DNA of 64,000 bases, taken from the NCBI GenBank assembly GCA_025766275.1, contig JAFKAC010000074.1, positions 186,001 to 250,000 of the forward strand, written 5' to 3'. Position numbers and translations under genes: made by a program. Source of the DNA: Lactarius indigo. Taxonomy: Eukaryota > Basidiomycota > Agaricomycetes > Russulales > Russulaceae. The notes beneath the pieces are model-generated. The model worked only from the letters and a program-made list of their open reading frames with translations, was not told the DNA's origin and made no database searches. This document shows positions 10,243-23,524 of the stretch, piece after piece. The number at the start of each line of letters is the position of its first letter. The first letter of the stretch is position 1.

Positions 10243-12244
10243 CTAGTACACTCTTGCGGGACGAACAGGATCCCATCCAAAGACGGCCGAGAATCCGTCA
10301 GTCCCGCAGCCGGGGTTGGACCCGATTATGATATCATTGATACCGGCGATGCCGACGCCGTACAACCAGGGATTGAGGAAGCCGAGTGGGGACCTACCTA
10401 TCGAAAGCAAGTAGTCGTTATGCAGTGAGATTATGCCCGCCACGATCTGTATATTAGTGGTCGGCTGGGCGCTCGAGCCAGAGGGGAAGGGGGGCGCACC
10501 GGTGCCGCACAGCTTGTGCCGGACGAGACAAATCCGTTGTTGTTTTCGATGTTATATAATTTGTGCGCCTGCGCAGCGATGTCGGGGATACCGCGGCCGG
10601 CCGGGCTGCACAAATCACAAAAATCGCAAGATAAGAATAGGTTAAAGTCAAGTCGCGACAGAAAACGCACTTGTACAAGCCCTCATACTTGCTGCCGAGC
10701 TGGTCCAGGTAGATAGGTACAACAATCTCCTGGTAATCCGGCCGCAGAAAATAGTTCGAGAAGCCGCCTCCAGAGAAGCTCAGCGCGACCTCGGGGTAGC
10801 CCGTTGTGCCGCCGACGCTAGTAACATAGGGACCTGTAGAACCGTGGCTGTGTGGTGAGCGACGTGTGCCTACGACGCTGTACTGCTTTCAAGGAGAAAT
10901 GAAATACCACACATACAGGATGCAGGGAACATGGGGACGAATCGGACCCTCCCGGAGCCGTCGTCGACCACGCAGTCCTCTACGTTGCCGACGCCACCGT
11001 TACCGCTAGGGAAGATGACGCTGGCGCCACGCAAACCGAGTTGGATGAACAGGATGCACAAGGCAGTCGCATATTCAGGCGGGGTGATCGTCTCCTTAAT
11101 ACCATACGAACCGCTGATCGTCGGCGGGACCTTCTGCCTGCTAAGCATGAAGTCGAGCCACGCTGTGAATGAGTCGCCTAACGCTGGCAAGTTGGTTCCA
11201 GGTGTTGATTCTACTACGCCCCCGGTACTGTAGAAGAAATGCGGGGTCGGATAAGCCATGGCCTGCGCGTACTGCATGTTTTGGCTCGCCTCGGGGGTGG
11301 GGTATTTTGGGTTGTACACACCGCCGTTAATCGGCACGGTAGTAAAGGTCGCATCCATCGCGTCCACGCGACATTGGCTCATGAACGTCTTCAAATCCGC
11401 CGGGCTCGGGTAATCGTTCATGAAGCCTGCAACCCCGAGCAGATTCTGGTCCTTTGCTCTCGGCACATAGGCGATCGTCCTGTACAGCCAACGCAGGTCT
11501 GCCGGGGTGACTATATCTTTGCCCTGCGACCGCACCATCACGGACTCTCTCGACGTCATATCCGCAATTGCCTCGACAGAGTGCCTCTGCGGTCTCTGCC
11601 GCATAGTATGCATGGAGGCGAAGTGCGTCGTCGGCACGATTGTTTGCACGTGTCTGTGCAGCACCGCGGGGAGTGCATAGCTGACCGTGCGGAGGATAGT
11701 GGTGTCATTTGTCCCTGTGGACCTGTAGAGCTGGTACGATGCTCCGAGAAGTTCGTTGGCTTGGGATATAGGCACGCCCGTCAGCGTCAGCCAGCCGCCG
11801 CCGTGTGACGTCGAGACGGACGAGGTCGGTACACCGTGGTGTTCAAGCCAGGAGTTGACGAGCTCAAGGACGTCTGGGTGTGGCGCGACAAGCCGGGCGA
11901 CTTGCTCCTTTGATAGGTGCGCACCATATCTGCAACGGAGCAGCCGCGCACGTGAGTCCGTCGTGAGCAGTGGAATGTTGTGGGACGACATGCCTTCGAC
12001 TGCTTGGATCGCTCACCTCATAGAGCGTCTCAATCAAAGCACTCTCGTTGTGAGACTTGAGCGCTACGTGGAGGTCAATGGTAGTGCCAGCTGGAGGATG
12101 ACCGAGGGTATCCCAGTTGGCCGGGACGGTGTCCCAGGAGTGCTTGATGCGCATATCATCCCAAAGTGATGTGAGAGGCGTTACGAAGTCGGGAAAGATC
12201 CCAGCGGCGATGACAGAGAGTATAAAGAGCTGGTGGCAGGGCAT
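10243..12244 (-). CDS. sedolisin-like (S53, tripeptidyl-peptidase) protein, probably catalytically dead
   Basis: ATG 12244 starts a signal peptide (MPCHQLFILSVIAAGIF); the longer upstream frame begins with TTG. The pro-domain is clear (WDTLGHPPAGTTIDLHVALK, RYGAHLSKEQVARLVAPHPD), as is the peptidase core. Exon 1 joins exon 2 only through a GC-AG intron (11993-11930). The nucleophile motif is intact (SSGTSCAAP, Ser codon about 10514), and the glutamate of the E-x-x-x-D pair is present (PEASQNMQY), but the paired aspartate is asparagine (codon 11280-11278) and the oxyanion aspartate of the SYGDD motif is isoleucine (GSYGIKETITP, codon 11100-11098). The C-terminus stops at GWDPVRPARVY, short of the usual TGLGTP end. 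Five exons. Family role: secreted acid peptidase; this copy is likely a pseudoenzyme. Confidence 0.85.
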
Positions 12245-13809
12245 AATTAGACCCACTAGAGGGTCACCGTGCGAGGTGTTCAGATTCAAAGGTCAAAGGA
12301 GCGGAGGAACCGAGAAAGATGGCTGGGGAGAAAAGCATTTATTACGCATCTCGTAGTCAAACGGAGATAGGAGCTTGTCTTAACAAGACGCGACCCGCGG
12401 CCGTTACTGTAACTAATCCGCGGGTGGATTGAGACATACTTGAGCAAGGGGAATGTTCCGTTACAGCAAGTTTAACGCCACATGTGCACAAATATCAAGG
12501 GAAAACCCCGCGCTGGACCTCACCGTCCCGTCTGCGTCGTCACACCGCGCGCTGTGACCGAAACTTGAAGCCGTTTGGTCCGAACGAAGGGCACCGAAAT
12601 AAAAAAGAAATGTGACCAGCTGTTGCTAGGAGCACTATAAAGCACTAGCCAAGCAAGGGCTTGTTGCCTAATATAGTGGACTCCTCTTGTTCCCCTAGGA
12701 ACACGTTGGCTGACGCCGAATCATCTTCCTGGTGACCTGCAGCCGTGGCACGTCTGACGCCGCACGCCGCTCGCACCTTCGCCACTACGTGGACGCCAAC
12801 AGAACCTATGCAACGTCGGCGATTTGCAGGTCGTTAGCCAAGCACGTGGCTGACTCAGCTGCCCGAACCCCCCAAAGACCACACGTGAGTCTCTCCTTAG
12901 CTTCTGTGGGGCAGTCAGGTCGCAGCTGTGAATTACGTCCGCCATCGCGGAGAGTGGCGCCGTCGCCAAAAAAGGACACAGGGCGGCGGGTTGAGGTGCT
13001 GGATGGACTCGCAGATGAATGTCTACCATTGAACAAGCTACTACGGGCTGTTGCCAGTGACAGTCCGATAACCTGCCGGTCAAGGAAGCTACCAGGATCA
13101 GACAAATGTGCCGGCGGCACTTAGTGAGGTCGCGGCGCTGTCAGGGAGTGAAGCACATGACTGAGTATTGATCGTATAACAGAGGGATAAGTTGATGCTG
13201 CCAGCTGCACGCCATTTTTCCGACACGGCCCGACATCCGTACTGCCCTCTCCTCTCGTACGTCTCGTACGGCACTACCGAGGTACTACTATCGTGGGAGC
13301 CTGAGGAAACCCTGCATTTATGGGGATTACACCATGATTGTGGAATATAAACGCCATGTAACTCGAAACGAAAACGACTGGGCAAATTTTGGCACCGTTG
13401 TCTAGTGACGGACTCCAAATCTAGTCAAGCTATAAAAATATTCCTGGGAGACACAAATCTGAGCCTCAACTGTTGCAAATTCGAGGCCGGACGACTATTT
13501 CTTGCCAGTGGGCCACAAGTCCAATACTGGGCTCATACTGGCACTACATTCTCGAGACCCTCACCGAGCTGGTCATACACGACCGCCCTGGGCCTTGTCC
13601 AATAGCACCGCGTGCAGCAGCCTGAGTGCAAAAGCGCGGCTTTTGGACCAGTACGTAAAGACAACAACACGTGTTTAACAAACGTACTCATACTCAACGT
13701 GTAGATGAGTCTAGAAACAGGAAACGGATCAAGCCCAAAAGGCTATGTGCAAAAAGGAAAATATACATTGTCCACCGCTCTTTGTTGTTGTTGTTAGGAC
13801 CTCTGCCCA
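12245..13809. other. 1.5-kb spacer without recognised gene
   Basis: Lies upstream of the sedolisin and downstream of the trehalase, both on the minus strand. It presumably holds the sedolisin promoter and trehalase 3' region. One palindromic TTACTGTAA (about 12410) is present. Frames in 12.7-13.4 kb match no family I know. Confidence 0.5.
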
Positions 13810-16688
13810 TTACACGACCATCAGGTGCAGACCTGCGAGCAGCGCCAATCCGACGAGCGCACTCGGCGCTACAGACAGTTGCAGCGCGCCGTTTCCTTTG
13901 CCACTGCCGGAGCTTCCGCTGCTGCCCGTTATGCTGCCCTCGACAAGCGGGTCAGGGCACGTCGGCGCGACGAGCTTGCTGCCGAAGGTGTTCGCGACCC
14001 AGAGCGCGACGCCGTTCGTCCACCCAAAGCCGGCCTGCACGGTGTACTCGCCGCCACGCCCGCCACTATCGATGTCTCTGATCGAGAACTTTTCGAACAT
14101 CTATAGTGACGACGACAGAAGTGAGTACTTGGAGGTTGGAAGAGATGGAAAAAAGTAAGCAGAGGGAGGCCACGGACATTACCGGTATTATTGATGCTTT
14201 GGCTGACGTTCAGCTGCTGATCTGTCAATCGCGGGAGTAAGTTGGGGATCGACCCGCCGGTAGCGTACCTAGCAGGAATAACCCAGGGGTCGTCAGGAAT
14301 CTTGTGACACAACGGAGACAGTACACGTACCAACTACAGAACGCGCTCGTGAAGTATCGATTCGCGAGCCCTCGCGCAAGTGCGTCGCGCCAGCCCTCGC
14401 CAGCGGTGGCGTTTCCGCCATTGACGAACGTCCCGTTCAGCGCGTTGATATCCGCGCTGCTCCCAGTGCTCGAAGCATTCCTCCCATTCGCGATCACTTG
14501 ACCTGGCAGTGCGTTCTCCGTCACGTCAAGTTGTCCGCTCGGCACAAGTGCATATGCGGACTGTCCACTAGAGGGCAGCGGGATTGCACCGCTGGATATG
14601 TTGCTTGGGAGCCCAAGTAAAGCCTGCAGCGCAATGTATTGGTGGGGTGGCCAAGCATTGGGAGCGTCCCATTGCAAACCGGACTCTATGAAAGTCGTTG
14701 GGTATGTGCCGTTATAGCGGCGGAGCACCATATTGATGCTTGAGAAAAAGCCAAACGCGTTCGTGGAGCTGGAGAGGACCTCTTCGGGGATGATGGATGC
14801 CCAGAGTGGGTAGAACGTAGCGGCTGAGAAGACGTTATTACGCGAGTTTGAGGTTAAGTTAAAGTCGTAGAACGCAAGTTTGGAAGAATCCCAAAAGAGG
14901 TCAAGGATGCCAGCGCGGATATTCGCCGCCGCCGCCTCATGCTGCGAGACCGCAGTGCTATTGGAGTGATTTCCTGACCGGTAAAAGTCTGCGAGAACGA
15001 GATTGGCCTTATCTGATACAATGGTGAGATAGCGTCAAACTGTCTTATTTAGATGGCTTACAAATGATAGAGTTCAAATCAACGGGGACGTGGTTCTTAA
15101 CATTCACAGAACGGAGAGCAGGCGCTGTATTATTGGTTCCGCCATTCACAGGCAAGGCAATGAAACGAGTGGAGTAATCCCAACCTGTTCAGAGCGCTTA
15201 TCAGTCCACCCAATAAAAGAAAATGTCGGAAGAGTAGATTCCACCTGACTCGGCCCCACTAGCGAGCTCCGAATAGAGTTCGGCCCTCTGTGACTCGGTC
15301 AAAGGTGTGCTCAGCGTTGGGTCGTTTGCTGTGTTATAATCTAAAGACCAAACGTCGTCGGCGATAGCGGTGATGGCAAAGGAAAGCATGTGATAGTACC
15401 AGTCAAGTAGGATTCAGGCCTGGGCGCGCTATTGGTGACGGAAAAATGCGATAAGGTGTAAGTCTTATTCGTATAAGGACTGGTGACGTTGACAGAACGA
15501 TTATCCCTCCACCATGCTAGTTCCCTCTAAAGGTAGGTGATCGTGAGACGAAGTAAAGCCGAAGAATGGTTACGTGCCTCTGCCAAAGGGAGCGCCCGAT
15601 CGAGAATGGCAGTATCGTTGGATACCGAGACGTAGGTGGATAGCATCTGATTCGCCAATTAGTAAGAACAAAATGCCAGTGGATCAATCACAGGATACAC
15701 GCACCCAGATAAACAAGGGAGGTTGCGAGCGGTTCAGGTCTGGGTGAAAAATGGTGTCAATCCTTGAAACGCGGCGCATATGGAAGAGTAATACAATATA
15801 TTCGACCGCCATTAGGAATGAACCCAAATCTCTCAATTTCGTCCATGAAATTTTCCAGCGTTTCTTTGGCAATATCAAATAGCTGAGATTGTAGCAGACC
15901 CTCGATTATCCAGAAGCTGTCCCAATAGTCTGTTAATCGAAGTAAGTATTCGAACAGAGACCATATGTCCGATAATCGCATACATTGCTCGCGGAACCGC
16001 CCGCCTGGAACCACGAACGTATGGTTAAGTGGAATAAGCGTGCTCTCGCACGTCTTTCCATCGCAGAGTGTAGAAGAATTCGTCCCACGGATGAGCTGTG
16101 TCCAGTAGCTATGCACAACTTGAGCAAAGGCTCTGAGCAACGGGTCTGCGACGTTGTTCAGGAAAGGCGGGTTTGCGTTAAAGTTGGGAAGAGCCTGTGC
16201 CTCAAGCTCGAGACCTTCGCCACGGAAGTTGCTATCTACGAAGTCGAGCACGACACCCTCAGTGGTATTGGTGGAGTTGATAGACGCAAACGCAGTGAGG
16301 ACAGACTGCGAGCTTGAGTTCGTGGGCTTGTCGACAAAGGTCTTCGGGTCCGACCAGAGCTCAGCGACGTTGACAGTTTGCAGGAGCTGTACAGAAGGGA
16401 GTAGTGGATATATGCGCTGGATTCGGAGCGCGAAAATAACACGTGACACACCGCTCCAGCACAGAAAATCTCACTCGGGCACCAGGCTTGCACGGGGGGC
16501 AGCGATACTTGCGAGGGCAATGTGGCCGTGAGAGGGGCTGTCGGACTAGCAACGGACGTCACCAGTGTAATCGATGGAGCACTAGTCGATACGCCGGGGG
16601 GCGCGGTGGTAGTCGATATTTCAACTTGGGGAACAGCACGCGCTACGTTGATGGCGTAGGCGGCAATGGCCCATTTGGCGAAAATCAT
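13810..16688 (-). CDS. secreted trehalase, glycoside hydrolase family 37, with GPI-like tail
   Basis: Hydrolyses alpha,alpha-trehalose to glucose outside the plasma membrane. ATG 16688 begins a signal peptide (MIFAKWAIAAYAINVARAVP) and a Ser/Thr/Pro-rich linker. Family signatures follow: PGGRFREQ joined across an intron to YWDSFWIIEGLLQS (signature 1), SGWDYSTRF with the likely acid Asp (joined across an intron near 15185), QWDAPNAWPPHQYIALQAL (signature 2), and QAGFGWTNGVALW near the end. Many N-glycosylation sequons are present. The last 30 residues are a small-residue linker (GSSGSSGSGKGNG) followed by an uncharged hydrophobic end (LVGLALLAGLHLMVV), the pattern of a GPI-anchor signal. About eleven short introns are needed; no lesion was seen. 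The surface-anchored form fits scavenging of external trehalose. Confidence 0.88.
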
Positions 16689-17045
16689 AGCGCTGGCCGT
16701 GACTCAATCGAGAGAACCGTGCGCTGGCTGAGAGAGGATAGGACACTATTTGAGGGCTCGCTCCTAGCCTACCGCTTGGTACGCAGTAGCCTGGAGAATC
16801 GTTGTTGAATACCACACACTGGGTTATTGTGGGGTCTTCTTGGTCAGATGATTCCGCAAATGAGACACAGATCCGCCCATTGGTCATATGAACCCTTCGC
16901 TATTGATGTCTGCCTCACGACAACGTGGTTCTTTGGGAATTCTCGAAGCCCAGATCTGCCGTAATCACCTCCCACCCGCAACTGAGGTTGTCCGTAAGAC
17001 TTTGAAGGGCTTTCCCGTTCATCATATACAGTACGAACAGGAACA
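16689..17045. other. short spacer, trehalase upstream region
   Basis: Contains the presumed trehalase promoter (minus strand). No gene recognised. It may include further unrecognisable decay of the esterase relic that starts to the right. Confidence 0.4.
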
Positions 17046-17975
17046 GTGTATTCCTTCACACATGGTCCGGGCTTGATCTCCGTCCTTGCAACTTGCAGCA
17101 TTCGGTTTTTCGCGCAGGCCACGAAATATTACGTAAGTTTTTTTTTTGAACCTAGTTTTGGACTATATTTATTCCGGGACAACATATGTCGGTACCAGTC
17201 TATGTTACAGTACACTTGGTCTTACTACATTACCGCGCCCTCGTCCCGACTGTCGTCACCACCATGCACGCTCCACGTGGGGGCGTAGCGTCGGCCCGTC
17301 ATCCGTGCTCCCCTTGCCTCTACTGTCGCCGGTACTCTCCGGACTGTGAGCGAACTGAGTACTTCAGGACTAACTGAAACCGTATATGAAGCCAAAACGA
17401 CAGCGAGATTGACCTCCTCAAGTAACTTACTACTCTATACTACTAGATGATCAGCAGGCGGGCCTTTGTTCCTTTGATACTCGATTCAAAACGCACGCAG
17501 TACAGTCGCCCACACAAGCGTCCACACCCAAACCCACATCCAATAGTTACTCACACGACGATGGGTAGGTCTACAATTTAAACGTGTCGCTGGTATGGTT
17601 TTAAAAAAAAAAGTATCGCTGCTCTTCAGGGCATTTCGTGTTCTACGGCCCGCTTCGGTTCTTGAAGAACGGGGCCGAACAGAAGTCGTGAGCGCTAGCC
17701 CATTTAGTTCACTCATTCGGTTGTACGGTGAAGTGGACCTACTGCTTATTCTACTCGCATGCTTCGCAGTCTATGAGCACAATAAGGGTTCACCTTCCTT
17801 CAGAACGGCCGGGGAACGCGGGGCCTGTATCACTATTACTGTACCATCTCCAAAGACCGCGTGTTCTTCCCGCTTGTCGTTGACGGCAACTACCGCGCTG
17901 ACTGTAACTGGTGACTCTTGACTATGTCGCAAACATGTCCCTATTTCATCGCGTCTAAATGAGAACCACGAAAAA
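17046..17975 (+). pseudogene. decayed relic of a type-B carboxylesterase gene
   Basis: Two blocks match the first esterase gene of the array, in the same order and strand. Block 1 (about 17054-17110) corresponds to 21924-21975 and shares GCAGCATTCGGTTT. Block 2 (about 17541-17962) corresponds to about 22965-23524 and shares the intron/exon stretch TCACACGACGATGG/TCACACGATGATGG, GATTTCGTGTTCCACGGCCCG (relic: CATTTCGTGTTCTACGGCCCG) and the terminal block around GACGGCAACTACCGC. The part between is shortened (about 430 bp against about 1 kb), and an A-run, small indels and stops break the frame. It is therefore an old, internally deleted copy, closest to copy 1 rather than copies 2-5. Confidence 0.75.
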
Positions 17976-20900
17976 TAACTCAGTCTACTAGCATACTGTA
18001 CTTGGTTTCCTTTATTGGTCATCTCAGACGTGTCTTCAGAGTGTCCTCCTCGATCTTGGCCTCAGAATTGCAGCCGTCTTACATAACTGTTTTATAAGTA
18101 TTGTACCAGTAAGGCAACAACGAATTGTCGTTTACTGTCGCAAATGACCCACGAAATGACCAACCAGCCTCAAGTGATCCGACAGACAGGTCAGTTTCCG
18201 AATACGGTAAACTTTTTATCGAGAAAAATGTACAGTACGATGCGATCTCGCTGATGAGCACCAGCAGACTCACGGTGGCTACTTACAACTGGACAGCTTG
18301 ACGTAGAACCAACTTGAAGATCGTCGTGATCACGGATTCACGGCATCGTCACTAAACATCCATATGAAGTAGCCTAGAGGATCTGAAGAATTTAAAGGAC
18401 GCGTTGACATTCTAACCAGGTAATGCGGACTCGGAGTTTTCGCCATTCTGCCGTTCTTGGCCAAGTGTCGCTCACTCGTTTAACACCCCCCGGGTCGTGC
18501 CGCACTCGATAGTTCTAGAGTCGCCAGGGTCTCAAACGCTGGAACGGGTGAATAATGGCACAGTGGGGAGAATAGCAGTCAGCAATAGAACGGGTATAGG
18601 AGGGGGACCTTGAGGGGGACCAGTCGCGCAGAGGGCGGCATATCAATGGAGCGCGTCACATGGAAGAAGTTGGTGGCACTTATATAAATGCCGCGAACAT
18701 GTGAATCTCCTCCCCTCCCAGTAGTGTTTAGTGTAACTTGGACAAAGTGGTGAAACGAAGACCAGTGGGGAAACGATGGTTCTCGCCGACAGTAGAGGAT
18801 CAATTAGGAACTGAGAACAGCATGCCAGTGCGAGAACGTAAGGCCCTTGCTTACAGGACGCCAACGGCCTTTCACGGCTGGCGCCCTTCTGTGGCAAGGA
18901 ACGTGTCGCAGGTTCGGGGTTACGTAGGATTGGATGAATGGCTACGTATCTCGGCCTACGGTGCCGCTGGAGCAAGAATGGAAGTATCTTTTGAACTCGT
19001 GACGCAAGGAATGGTTATACATACCACCGCATCATTCTCCTTCGTGCAGGCACCATATCGGCGATGCGTATTATAGTACTGAGGCGGCGTAGGAGTGGAT
19101 CAAGTGGATTAGAACCACAATCAGATTCGGAGGGCCAGCTACCGGAACCGGGAGTCCTGCGTTGCTCGCTGGGGTCCATTAGAACCGAAAAGGGAGATAA
19201 TCGAGCGAAGTGGGTGGACTCGAGGCGTGGAGTCAGATCGACAGGTGACGAACATACGAATGGACCAACAATCATGGGAGATCGGCCGCGGTGATAAGGC
19301 GAGCAGGGAGGACACATCCCCTGTTATTCAGCACGTGCCGCCGGTTCAGGTACAGTAGACAATTCGGTTGTAAATACTTGTGCCTGTAAATTCTGGTCAG
19401 TTGATCACATTCTGGGACAGCCTACAGTTCACGTCACTTTACAGTGAGATCTCATAGGCTCTGGTCCTCACCAAAACATCCGAGTTGGCTATAAAGATGA
19501 GCACCACGACTGATGTGAACAGGACCCCAGATAGAGATTGTCACACCGTGCCTTGTAATTTGAATGGAACTAGCAATTCATGGGGCCGTCATTCATGAAA
19601 GCTTACGGACGCCAAATGTAACCGCTGCGTTGGTCGTTTCAGGGCCGTTTGACGCTGTTTGAGGAGGGCGAAATGGAAAAAGGAGCGTTACTGGGGGCGG
19701 CAAACACCACTGAGTGCGTTAAAAAGGGTGCAACGGACTTGTTTTGGCAGATTCATTCCTACGACGCAGGAGCAACCAGTTGCTCGCTTCGTTCGCTCCA
19801 AACGAAGAAACGATCGTATTCGCGACACCAGAGTGAGGTGCTCAATTCGGCCAGTGTCCAAAAAAAAAACCGTCGCGAACGTTTCGATCGAGTTATGATA
19901 AAAGGCGCACAAGGAGACAACCGCGAGAAGTGATCAATCAGGTGACAACATGGGACTCCGAAGTGGCGAAAAGGGACACCACGGTTGCAGGCAGTTGCCG
20001 GGCGTCAGACATAGCTTTTTAAGAAAAAGAGAAATCAAAAGAAAGTACGGACGCAGGCAATGGGTTGTCCAACGCAGACTACGGGGATGCGGCAAGCGAG
20101 TTGCGAAAAAGATGACAATGCCGTCTTGATGCCGTGCCAATTATTGTATAGATGTCAGTTACGAGGGACCCATGTGACAATCCATTTTGAGTGTCATTCA
20201 ATTTGAGTATCATTCAACAAGACTCCTTTTATAGTACCCACGCTTATGCCAGTGGTTACCGGGACGAGAGCCTCGAAGTTAAAGTTTGTGCTTCTACCAA
20301 AGTGTCCCTACCGCCAGGCACCAATGATTGAGACGAAGAGACGAAGTCGACCCGACTCCCAGATTACGACGTCGAACTTGCAGACTAACCAGGCTTGGGC
20401 AAATTGGGCGTCCACACAACTCCGACAGCATTGTATTTGCTCGGGATCATGCGCTCAGTTCAATGACCTTATTCTGAATGGTACCGATTTATGGTGCACA
20501 TTCCTCTCTAGAGTCTAGATCCGAGGGGATAAATGATTTCTTCGTGGACTACGTTTAATGGATCAATGCTCTACAATTTCGGAAATTCGTGAAACCCTCT
20601 CGTTTATGTGTATAGTCGGTTCAAGATCCCGCCCCAAGATCGATTCCCACAGAAGCTAGTATCAACCCGAGGACCGTAGACAAACGGTATCCTATTGTCG
20701 ACATCTTTGTTTTTGTTTGGGAAATTAGCCGCCAAAAATCCAGGCGTTGGTCCGCATCATGCACGTCGTCATATGAATTCGCACCTCTGTGATCTTTCCC
20801 ACACAGGTGTCACATTCTGCATACTGTGAACCGAAGATGTTCCAAAGCGAAACACATGTTGGTCTGTTGCATTCGAGGTTCTGTACACACTGGGATTCAT

Positions 20901-20999
20901 CATGCCTCTGTCAAGGTGGCCTTGGGTATTTATAATCTCTCTCGTGTTCAAACTAGGGTTGCACCAGCCTCGTCTGCTATCATCTGCGGTTTTCTCTCC
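17976..20999. other. 3-kb spacer without recognised gene
   Basis: Short frames only; none resembles a known family. Several TACWGTA words occur (for example about 17993 and 18232). The last few hundred bases must hold the promoter of esterase copy 1; no clear TATA element was identified. Confidence 0.45.

Positions 21000-23524
<2,525 letters not shown>

Noticed and set aside
11756..12169. Apparent frameshift between exon 1 and exon 2 of the sedolisin gene
   Set aside because: Resolved by a GC-AG intron that restores the family sequence exactly, so not a pseudogene lesion.
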